Positions 35,377 through 41,089 of a stretch of DNA of 41,089 nt are shown in pieces. Location of the stretch: the NCBI GenBank assembly GCA_022340585.1, contig JAJDNS010000068.1, forward strand, positions 1 to 41,089. The letters run 5' to 3'. The stretch comes from Acidobacteriota bacterium (lineage in GTDB: Bacteria; Acidobacteriota; Vicinamibacteria; Fen-336). The position numbers and the translations under genes are program-made. The notes beneath the pieces were generated by a model. It was not told the origin of the DNA and made no database searches. It worked only from the letters and a program-made list of their open reading frames with translations. Each line of letters begins with the position of its first letter. The first letter of the stretch is position 1.

Positions 35377-35444
35377 GGCTCAGGCCCGGCGCGGCGGCTC
35401 GGTGGACAGGATTGTGGACGCGATCATGCGATTGGGTGGCAGAG

Positions 35445-35473
35445 ACGCTAGCACGCGCGCGGGACCTCGGCAA
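35445..35473 (-). promoter_or_regulatory. Candidate promoter of the kinase-TolB-TPR gene
   Basis: Reading the minus strand: TTGCCG (35473-35468), 17-base spacer ending TGC, TAGCGT (35450-35445). The extended -10 TGCTAG matches the one ahead of the CRTAC1 pair. The -10 is 68 bases before the ATG. Confidence 0.4.
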
Positions 35474-35486
35474 ACCAGCCAGCGAT

Positions 35487-35515
35487 CGAGGGGGCGCGAC
35501 GTTGCGCCCCCCTCG
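35487..35515 (-). terminator. Hairpin downstream of nrdJ
   Basis: CGAGGGGG-CGC (35487-35497) pairs with 35504-35515 over 11 bp with one bulged C and a six-base loop GACGTT, 32 bases past the nrdJ stop. No clear T tract. Confidence 0.55.
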
Positions 35516-35546
35516 GGTCAGATCGCGGCGCGAGCGCCCGATATCG

Positions 35547-38324
35547 TCAGCTACAGCCGCTGGTGCTGCCGCAGTTGGCGCAGCGGTAGCACGACCCGTT
35601 GCGCGTCATGATGCTCCCGCAGTAGTGGCACGGGGGCGCGTCGGACTGGGCGCGGACCGCGGCCGCGGAGGTGACGGTCCCCGCGGCCTGGTCCGTCGCC
35701 GCGGTCGCGGCGCTCCCCGTGGCCGGCGGCGCTCCTGTCTCGCTCCTCTGGACGCCCGCGGCCTCCTGGTGCTCGGCGGACAGGAACTTCGAGGCCAGCC
35801 ACCGGAAGATGTAGTCGGTGATGCTCTTCGCGTACGGGATCTCGGGGTTCTTCGTGAACCCGGAGGGCTCGAAGCGCACGTGAGAGAACTTCTCCACCAG
35901 GGCCTCGAGGGGCACGCCGTACTGGAGAGCCATGGAGATCGAGGTCGCGAAGGCGTCCATGAGGCCGGAGATGGTCGAGCCCTCCTTGGCCATCACCAGG
36001 AAGATCTCCCCCGGCTTCCCGTCCTCGTACATGCCCACCGTGATGTAGCCCTCGTGGCCGGCGATGGAGAACTTGTGGGTGATGGCGGTCCGCTCGTCGG
36101 GGAGCTTGCGCCGGGCGGGCCGGGCCTCGGCGGCCATCGCGGCGGCGGCGGCGGCAGCCGCGGTTGCGCCCTTGGCCTCCTCCTTCGAGGTGCTGAGGGG
36201 CTGGCTTCGCTTGCAGCCGTCGCGGTAGACGGCCACCGCCTTCAGCCCGAGCTTCCAGGACTCGAGATAGGCGTTGGCGATGTCGTCCGGAGTCGCGTCG
36301 GTGGGCATGTTGACGGTCTTGGAGATCGCCCCGGAGAGAAAGGGCTGGACCGCCGCCATCATCTTGATGTGACCCATGTAGTCGATGGAGCGCTCGCCGT
36401 CGCGGGGGGGGAAGGCGCAGTCGAAGATCGCGAGGTGCTCCTTCTTGAGGTGGGGCGCTCCTTCGATCATCTCCTTCTCGTCGATGTAGCGGAGGATCTC
36501 CTCGACCTCCGCTTCCGGGTAGCCCAGCTTCTTCAGGACCCGGGGCACCGACTGGTTGACGATCTTCATCACGCCCCCGCCCACCAGCTTCTTGTACTTG
36601 ACGAGGGCGATGTCGGGCTCGATCCCGGTGGTGTCGCAGTCCATCATGAAGCCGATGGTCCCGGTGGGTGCCAGCACCGTCACCTGGCTGTTGCGGTACC
36701 CGTGCTGAGCGCCCAGGGCGTAGGCCTCGTCCCAGACATCGTGCACCGCCTGCATGAGGGTCTTGGGGACCGCCGAGGAGTCGATCATGTGGGAGTGCTT
36801 GCGGTGCTTGTCGATCACCCGGAGCATGGGCTCGGCGTTGGGCTCGTAGCCCGAGAAGGGACCCACCGACGACGACACCCGGGCCGACTGGGCGTAGGCC
36901 TCACCGTGCATGAGGGCGGTCACCGCCGCCGCGTAGGCCCGCCCCTCGTCGGAGTCGTAGGGCAGCCCGCGATCCATGAGCAGCACCCCGAGGTTGGCGT
37001 ACCCCAGCCCCAGGGGGCGGAAGTCGTGGCTGTTGCGGTCGATGGCCGGCGTCGGATAGCTGGCGTTGTCGACCAGGATCTCCTGGGCGGTGATGACGGT
37101 CCGGGCCGCGGCCCGGAACGACTCGATGTCGAGCTCGCCGTCCTCGCCCACGAACTTCATGAGGTTCAGGCTAGCCAGGTTGCAGGCGGTGTCGTCGAGG
37201 AACATGTACTCCGAGCAGGGGTTGGAGGCGTTGATGCGGGCGGTGTTGGGGCAGGTATGCCAGTCGTTGATGGTGGTGTCGAACTGGATGCCCGGGTCGC
37301 CGCACTGCCAGGCTGCCTCCGCCATCTGCTTCATGACGTCACGGGCCTGGAGGGTCTCGCAGGGCTCGCCGGTGAGGACGTATCTGGTCTGCCACTCGCC
37401 GTCCTCGGTCACCGCCTTCATGAACTCGTCGGTGACGCGCACCGAGTGGTTGGCGTTCTGGAAGAAGACGGAGTCGTAGGCCCCGCCCCGCACGTTGAAC
37501 GCGCCCTCGTAGCCGGCGTCGATCAGGGCCCAGGCCTTGCGCTCCTCGTCCGCCTTGGAGTGGATGAAATCGACGATGTCGGGGTGCTCCGCGTTCAGGA
37601 TCACCATCTTCGCCGCACGTCGCGTCTTGCCGCCGCTCTTGATGACGCCGGCGAAGGCATCGTAGCCCCGCATGAACGAGACGGGGCCGGAGGCGGTGCC
37701 GCCCCCGGCGAGGGGCTCACGCGAGGAACGGATGGAGGACAGGTTCGAGCCGGTGCCGGAGCCAAACTTGAAGAGCATGCCCTCGGTCCGAGCCAGGCCC
37801 AGGATCGACTCCATCTTGTCCTGCACGGAGTTGATGAAGCAGGCGGAGGCCTGGGGGTGCTTCTCGATGCCCACGTTGAACCAGACCGGGCTGTTGAACG
37901 CGGCCTTCTGCTCGACGAGGAGGTGGGTCAGCTCGGCGCAGAAGTTCTGCAGGTCGTCGGCGGTGGCGAAGTAGCCCTGGGCCTCGGCCCACTCTCGGAT
38001 CGTCTCGACGACTCGGGAGATGAGCCCGCGCACGCTCTTCTCACGCTCCGGCGAGCCCAGCTGGCCCCGGAAGTACTTCGACGCGACGATGTTCGTCGCG
38101 GTCTGACTCCAGGCGGCCGGCACCTCGATGTCGTTCTGCTCGAAGACCGGCTGTCCACGCTCGTCGTTGATGACCGCCGAGCGCGACTCCCAGGTCACCT
38201 CGTCGTAGGGGTGTCTCCCCGCCCTCGTGAAGTACCGCCGAAAGGTGAGGCCCGCTCTCTTCTCCGCCTTGCTCGTGCTGTTGCGAGACTCCGCGCTCGG
38301 CTTCTCCACGGGATGGGTCGACAT
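35547..38324 (-). CDS. nrdJ: Vitamin B12-dependent class II ribonucleotide reductase
   Basis: This 925-residue enzyme reduces ribonucleotides to deoxyribonucleotides using adenosylcobalamin, so it needs neither oxygen nor a second subunit. The radical-site motif NPCSEYM gives N368, C370 and E372. The redox cysteines C162 (SACFINS) and C381 (DTACNLASLNL) are present, as is the glycine-rich specificity/loop region GSGTGSNLSS. The conserved APTGTIGFMMDCDTTGIEPD is also found. A low-complexity Ala-rich segment near 735-755 separates the barrel from a late domain. The C-terminus has a zinc-ribbon-like set of cysteines (CHYC 899-902, CYRCANC 912-918) thought to recycle the active-site disulfide. 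An AGAGAGAGAGG stretch precedes the ATG. Promoter and NrdR-like boxes lie upstream. No nrdA/nrdB is visible in the window. Confidence 0.95.
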   Translation of the reverse strand: MSTHPVEKPSAESRNSTSKAEKRAGLTFRRYFTRAGRHPYDEVTWESRSAVINDERGQPVFEQNDIEVPAAWSQTATNIVASKYFRGQLGSPEREKSVRGLISRVVETIREWAEAQGYFATADDLQNFCAELTHLLVEQKAAFNSPVWFNVGIEKHPQASACFINSVQDKMESILGLARTEGMLFKFGSGTGSNLSSIRSSREPLAGGGTASGPVSFMRGYDAFAGVIKSGGKTRRAAKMVILNAEHPDIVDFIHSKADEERKAWALIDAGYEGAFNVRGGAYDSVFFQNANHSVRVTDEFMKAVTEDGEWQTRYVLTGEPCETLQARDVMKQMAEAAWQCGDPGIQFDTTINDWHTCPNTARINASNPCSEYMFLDDTACNLASLNLMKFVGEDGELDIESFRAAARTVITAQEILVDNASYPTPAIDRNSHDFRPLGLGYANLGVLLMDRGLPYDSDEGRAYAAAVTALMHGEAYAQSARVSSSVGPFSGYEPNAEPMLRVIDKHRKHSHMIDSSAVPKTLMQAVHDVWDEAYALGAQHGYRNSQVTVLAPTGTIGFMMDCDTTGIEPDIALVKYKKLVGGGVMKIVNQSVPRVLKKLGYPEAEVEEILRYIDEKEMIEGAPHLKKEHLAIFDCAFPPRDGERSIDYMGHIKMMAAVQPFLSGAISKTVNMPTDATPDDIANAYLESWKLGLKAVAVYRDGCKRSQPLSTSKEEAKGATAAAAAAAAMAAEARPARRKLPDERTAITHKFSIAGHEGYITVGMYEDGKPGEIFLVMAKEGSTISGLMDAFATSISMALQYGVPLEALVEKFSHVRFEPSGFTKNPEIPYAKSITDYIFRWLASKFLSAEHQEAAGVQRSETGAPPATGSAATAATDQAAGTVTSAAAVRAQSDAPPCHYCGSIMTRNGSCYRCANCGSTSGCS

Positions 38325-38445
38325 CAGGCTGCCTCTCTCTCTGAAAGGATCCGGTATTCTGGGCGACGGCTCTCCGGTGACCAGCAGCCTTCAGTGCCAG
38401 CCCGCTCGGCGCGATGGTTGGTTGTTGCCTTTGACGGCGACCGCG

Positions 38446-38475
38446 ATTATCGTTTCGGCGGCGTGGCCGTGTCAA
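38446..38475 (-). promoter_or_regulatory. Sigma-70 promoter of nrdJ
   Basis: On the minus strand, TTGACA (38475-38470) is a perfect -35. An 18-base spacer leads to GATAAT (38451-38446) followed by C. This is the best promoter in the window and would give a 5' leader of about 110 bases. Confidence 0.65.
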
Positions 38476-38482
38476 GGAAAAA

Positions 38483-38529
38483 GCACAAGATGTTGTATCT
38501 CTTTCGGTCGAGCCACCATCATATTGAGT
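38483..38529 (-). promoter_or_regulatory. Pair of NrdR-like boxes upstream of nrdJ
   Basis: Box 1 at 38483-38498 (GCACAAGATGTTGTAT) matches the 16-base NrdR consensus in most positions and is nearly palindromic. Box 2 at 38514-38529 (CACCATCATATTGAGT) matches well only in one half. The boxes are exactly 31 bp apart, the spacing usual for NrdR, and box 1 lies 7 bases upstream of the -35. Repression by NrdR-ATP/dATP is the expected regulation. Confidence 0.55.
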
Positions 38530-38796
38530 ATCAAAGACTTACATCCAGGTCTCATTCAGGAGACGTCGCCCCGATTGGGCGAAAAGAAGCGTTCGAGGCG
38601 ACGTATCCGAACCGCAATGATTGCTGACTTTTCTATTGTTCATGGTGAGATAGAGGCCATACCCTCTATTCTTTGGGCGCTCTTCTCTGTCAACTCTGCA
38701 CCGCTGTTTCTGATTCCTGGCCGAGCGCTCGCTCTCCCGAGCCGGCGCCACGGGCCCCTTTTCACGACGCTGTCACCCTGAAGTCACGAGGACCGC
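38530..38796. other. AT-richer intergenic region between nrdJ and the SIS gene
   Basis: No gene is visible. It contains an 8-bp inverted repeat (ACGTCGCC at 38563-38570 with 38597-38604), with a smaller hairpin GCCC/GGGC starting within its left arm. A 7-bp hairpin ATAGAGG/CCTCTAT lies at 38650-38669. The base composition of 38460-38700 is much lower in GC than the rest of the window. The divergent SIS-gene promoter should be here but no hexamer pair stands out. Confidence 0.35.
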
Positions 38797-39846
38797 ATGA
38801 GCACGCCGCTGCATGTCGTCGAAGGACCCTACCTCCGGGACATCCTGGATCAACCCCGCGCCCTGGAGGAGACGGTGCGTCGTCTGTCGCCGTCGCCCGC
38901 TCTCGACGACGTGGTGCGCCGCGTCACGGCGGGCCGCTACCCCAGAGTCGTCCTGACCGGCATGGGGTCTTCGTATCACGGGCTCCACCCGCTGCACCTG
39001 CGCCTTGTGAACGCCGGAGTGCCGTCGGTGATGGTCGAGACCTCGGAGCTTCTGCACTACCAGTCGCGCCTCCTCGCTCCGGAAACTCTCCTCGTGCTGG
39101 TGTCGCAGTCGGGACGCAGCGCCGAGATCGTGCGCGTGCTCGAGGAAGCGGGACGCGGCGTGGAGACCCTCGCGATCACGAACACCGCCGACAGTCCACT
39201 GGCCGAGCAGGCCTCGGCGGTCCTCCTCACCCACGCCGGGGAGGAGGCCACCGTCGCCTGCAAGACCCACCTCGCGACCCAGCTGGCTCTCGTGTGGCTC
39301 GGCACGTGTCTCACCGGGGGCGACCTTGAGGAAACGCGACGGTCGCTTGTCGCCACGATCCCGGCCGTGCGCCAGTACGTCGACAAGTGGCGCGCCCACG
39401 TGGAGGACCTGGCGGGCTCGCTGGAAGGCGTGGGGGCCGTCTACTACGTCGGACGGGGTCCATCGATGGGAGCGGTGTGCTCGGCCGGACTCATCACCAA
39501 GGAATCGACGCACCGCCCATCGGAGGGTCTGGGCAGCGCGGCGTTCCGCCACGGCCCCATGGAGATGCTCGGCGACCACGTCTTCGTCATGGTCTTCGCC
39601 GGTGAAGAGAAGACGCGATCGCTGAACGAGTCCCTGGTCGCCGACGCCCGTGCCGCCGGCGCTCGAGCGTTTCTCGTCGCCGAGGATGCCGACCGGCCGG
39701 CCCTGCGGCTCCCCACCGTGCCGACCCTGGCCCGCCCGGTGGTGGAGATCCTCCCGGTGGAGATGCTCACCCTGGCCATCCCCGCCCTCGACGGCCGCGA
39801 GGCGGGGACGTTCCGGGTGGGGGGAAAGGTGACGACGACGGAGTGA
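38797..39846 (+). CDS. Double SIS-domain sugar-phosphate isomerase/deaminase (GlmS C-terminal-like)
   Basis: This 349-residue protein consists of two SIS domains and lacks the glutamine amidotransferase domain of GlmS. The first SIS has TGMGSSYHG and SQSGRSAEIVRVLEEA; the second has YYVGRGPSMGAV and the KESTHRPSEGLGSAAFRHGPMEML segment that contributes active-site residues. Stand-alone proteins of this layout include GlmD/AgaS-type glucosamine- or galactosamine-6-phosphate deaminases and fructoselysine-6-phosphate deglycases, so an aminosugar-phosphate is the likely substrate. The exact substrate is not determined. GAGG lies just before the ATG. It is monocistronic, with an immediate downstream hairpin. 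Confidence 0.82.
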   Translation: MSTPLHVVEGPYLRDILDQPRALEETVRRLSPSPALDDVVRRVTAGRYPRVVLTGMGSSYHGLHPLHLRLVNAGVPSVMVETSELLHYQSRLLAPETLLVLVSQSGRSAEIVRVLEEAGRGVETLAITNTADSPLAEQASAVLLTHAGEEATVACKTHLATQLALVWLGTCLTGGDLEETRRSLVATIPAVRQYVDKWRAHVEDLAGSLEGVGAVYYVGRGPSMGAVCSAGLITKESTHRPSEGLGSAAFRHGPMEMLGDHVFVMVFAGEEKTRSLNESLVADARAAGARAFLVAEDADRPALRLPTVPTLARPVVEILPVEMLTLAIPALDGREAGTFRVGGKVTTTE

Positions 39847-39851
39847 GCTTC

Positions 39852-39888
39852 ATCCCTCGCGCGCGTCGTTGCGCGTCGCGCGAGGGAT
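39852..39888 (+). terminator. Perfect 12-bp inverted repeat after the SIS gene
   Basis: ATCCCTCGCGCG (39852-39863) pairs with 39877-39888 around a 13-base loop, six bases after the stop codon. Same design as the hairpins at 6792 and 32975: long perfect stem, 12-13 base loop, no T tract. Confidence 0.6.
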
Positions 39889-39915
39889 CCCATCCACACC
39901 TTACCTTCACCCTGT

Positions 39916-39960
39916 TCACGCCTCCGGAACCTCTGCCTCGTACCTCTCCTCCTGGCGAAG
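39916..39960 (-). pseudogene. 3' tail of a GNAT acetyltransferase gene (remnant)
   Basis: On the minus strand this stretch reads LRQEERYEAEVPEA then stop. It closely resembles the last residues of the acetyltransferase at the right end of the window (VREETYEADVPG then stop), at both DNA and protein level. The similarity ends exactly where the inverted repeat at 39959 begins, so only the last 14 codons remain. Confidence 0.5.
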
Positions 39961-40022
39961 GGGGTCAGATCTCAGAATGGTGATTGGGCGATCGAACTTC
40001 TCAAGATGAGATCTGACCCCCT
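39959..40022. repeat. REP/MITE-like inverted repeat with 16-bp perfect arms
   Basis: AGGGGGTCAGATCTCA (39959-39974) is repeated inverted at 40007-40022 around a 32-base centre. The GGGGTCAGATCT core resembles REP-like sequences that occur with REP-associated (RAYT, Y1) transposases in other bacteria; no transposase is present here. Confidence 0.5.
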
Positions 40023-40041
40023 CTTCTTGACCCCCTCTTCT
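40014..40041 (+). repeat. Tandem 14-bp direct repeat
   Basis: TGACCCCCTCTTCT occurs twice without a gap (40014-40027 and 40028-40041), the first copy overlapping the right arm of the inverted repeat. It could be a slipped duplication of the element end. Confidence 0.6.
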
Positions 40042-40088
40042 CCGTCTTCTTGCTCGGGCGCCAACGAGATGTGAAACATGAAACTGCG

Positions 40089-40122
40089 TTTCAGGTGACT
40101 CTGTCCGGACAGAGTCACCTGA
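40089..40122. repeat. Perfect 34-bp palindrome
   Basis: TTCAGGTGACTCTGTCC (40089-40105) is followed immediately by its exact reverse complement (40106-40122) with no loop. It does not follow an intact gene. It fits a second REP-like element or a very strong extruding palindrome. Confidence 0.65.
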
Positions 40123-40147
40123 ACATGAACGCCAGTGTCAGGATGCT

Positions 40148-40702
40148 ATGGAGCGGCACCCTGCTCGGCGGGGCCAGTCGCCGCCTTCAGCGTCAACTCG
40201 AATCGACTCGTCGGACCGGCTGGTCCCGGACGCCCAACCCGAAGTCCCGAACAACGTGCTCGGGTCCGCAGGGCTCGAAGGTCCACCGAGCCAGAAGACC
40301 GGTCAGTCCGGGCGGAGCGAGAGTGGTCTGGTGGACGGGCGGAAACGGATGGACGCCGGGGGCGTCGTCGGTGTGACCGGCGAGGGAAAGCTGGCCCGGT
40401 ACCCGCTCCGGGGCGGCGAGCCCCAGCCTCTGACCGCGCATGTGCCTCCAGGCGCTGTCCCCCTGCGCGCCAGCGAGGACGGACGCTTCGTGTTCGTGGG
40501 TCGAGTGGGAATGCCGTACCACGTGGACCGCCTCGAGCTCGCGACGGGTCATGTGACCCCGTGGAAGGCCCTTCGGCCCGGCGACCTCACGGGGGTGACA
40601 CACATCCTCGGGGCAACTCTTACGCCGGACGGCGAGGCCTACGCCTACACCTACGGCCGCTACTTCCAGGACCTCTACCTCGTCGAAGGCCTACGACCCT
40701 GA
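40148..40702 (+). pseudogene. C-terminal fragment of a kinase-associated beta-propeller protein
   Basis: From about 40373 to the stop the frame reads like the last two blades of the WD40/TolB-like propeller that ends many acidobacterial serine/threonine kinases: GGEPQPLT, SEDGRFVFVGRVG, DRLELATGHVTPWKALRPGDLTGV, LTPDGEAYAYTYGRYFQDLYLVEGL. Such proteins are usually 800-1000 residues, and neither the kinase domain nor the remaining blades exist upstream. The first 75 codons from 40148 are not recognisable and may be chance coding. The fragment is bordered by the palindromic elements at 39959-40122. The most likely history is truncation of a kinase-propeller gene. A functional small protein is possible but unlikely. 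Confidence 0.6.
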
Positions 40703-40755
40703 GCTGAGCTGGAGATGGCACTTCGTCGCGGTGCCCACGGGGCTGCTGACGCAGG

Positions 40756-41089
40756 CTACCCCGGAACATCCGCCTCGTACGTCTCCTCTCGCACCTTCCT
40801 GAACCCCCGGGCCAGGTAGTTCGGCAGCGCCGCCGGGTCGTCCAGGGTGCAGGTGTGGAGCCACACCCGCGAGGCGCCGAGGGCGAAGGCCTCCTGGGCC
40901 GCCTTCGTCAGCAGGTACTTCCCCAGCCCCCGCCCCAGGAACTCCGGGAGCAGGCCGAAGTACGCCACCTCCACCGCCCCGTCGGGGTGGCGCTCCAGCT
41001 CGAAGTAGCCGGCCGGCGCCCCGGCCACGCTCAGGAGGTGCAGTGACACGTCGGGGTCGGCCAGGCGCGCCCGGTGCTCCTCGTCGCTC
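40756..41089 (-). CDS. GNAT-family acetyltransferase, 5' end outside window
   Basis: The frame is open to the right edge, so the N-terminus lies beyond it. About 110 residues are visible, starting SDEEHRARLADP. The acetyl-CoA-binding motif A is VAYFGLLPEFLGRGLGKYLLTKA, with the R/Q-x-x-G-x-G/A core as GRGLGK. The last part, VWLHTCTLDDPAALPNYLARGF, is the usual motif B with the YLARGF strand-helix. A GTG at 41049 could be read as a start but would delete part of the fold. The substrate is unknown; GNAT enzymes acetylate amines of small molecules or proteins. A second, almost complete loss of a similar gene is seen at 39916-39960. Confidence 0.8.
   Translation of the reverse strand, partial: SDEEHRARLADPDVSLHLLSVAGAPAGYFELERHPDGAVEVAYFGLLPEFLGRGLGKYLLTKAAQEAFALGASRVWLHTCTLDDPAALPNYLARGFRKVREETYEADVPG

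Noticed and set aside
38325..38445. Possible cobalamin riboswitch in the nrdJ leader
   Set aside because: The leader is only about 110 bases and I see no B12-box-like conserved core; regulation by NrdR is better supported.

Overview
The window is very GC-rich DNA with G or C at most third codon positions. Long mirror-image open frames therefore run antisense to nearly every real gene. The gene content suggests an uncultivated member of the Acidobacteriota, possibly of the Thermoanaerobaculia type. The reasons are three serine/threonine kinase genes plus a C-terminal fragment typical of a kinase-propeller protein, tandem CRTAC1/ASPIC-UnbV proteins, a B12-dependent class II ribonucleotide reductase, paired ABC-2 exporters, a DoxX fusion and several exported carbohydrate-active enzymes. 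The phylum assignment is inference from content, because no rRNA or ribosomal protein gene is present. No tRNA, rRNA, CRISPR array or complete insertion sequence was seen.

Layout. 1-6.8 kb: an exported sialidase-like Asp-box protein cut by the left edge, a divergent SGNH esterase, a small zinc-ribbon protein, a translationally coupled GT2/GT-C glycosyltransferase pair and an outer-membrane barrel protein. 7.0-14.4 kb: a tightly overlapped minus-strand operon running CPXCG protein, polytopic membrane protein, ABC ATPase, permease, ABC ATPase, permease, exported protein. 14.4-19.8 kb: a plus-strand signalling pair, made of a kinase with a GspE/PilB-like N-terminal domain coupled to a receiver whose phospho-acceptor is Glu. 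It is followed by a 1144-residue polysaccharide lyase-glycoside hydrolase fusion. 19.9-22.3 kb: a decaying stretch with a broken DUF1326 gene, a kinase lacking its glycine loop and catalytic Asn, and an AlkA-type glycosylase.

22.3-33 kb: two CRTAC1 proteins, two tandem paralogous lipoproteins of unknown function, an MscS channel, an exported double alpha/beta hydrolase on the other strand, and a DoxX-TIM-barrel fusion. 33-38.3 kb: a kinase-TolB-TPR protein and nrdJ, both on the minus strand. nrdJ has a near-consensus promoter with two NrdR-like boxes exactly 31 bp apart. 38.8-41 kb: a double-SIS protein, then a small scrapyard of REP-like palindromes flanked by the tail of an acetyltransferase and the C-terminal end of a kinase-propeller protein, then an acetyltransferase cut by the right edge.

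Taken together the genes describe a Gram-negative heterotroph that exports esterases, lyases and hydrolases, signals largely through Hanks-type kinases and makes deoxyribonucleotides with cobalamin. The least-described items are the GspE-N kinase with its Glu-receiver, the lyase-hydrolase fusion, the lipoprotein pair and the DoxX fusion.
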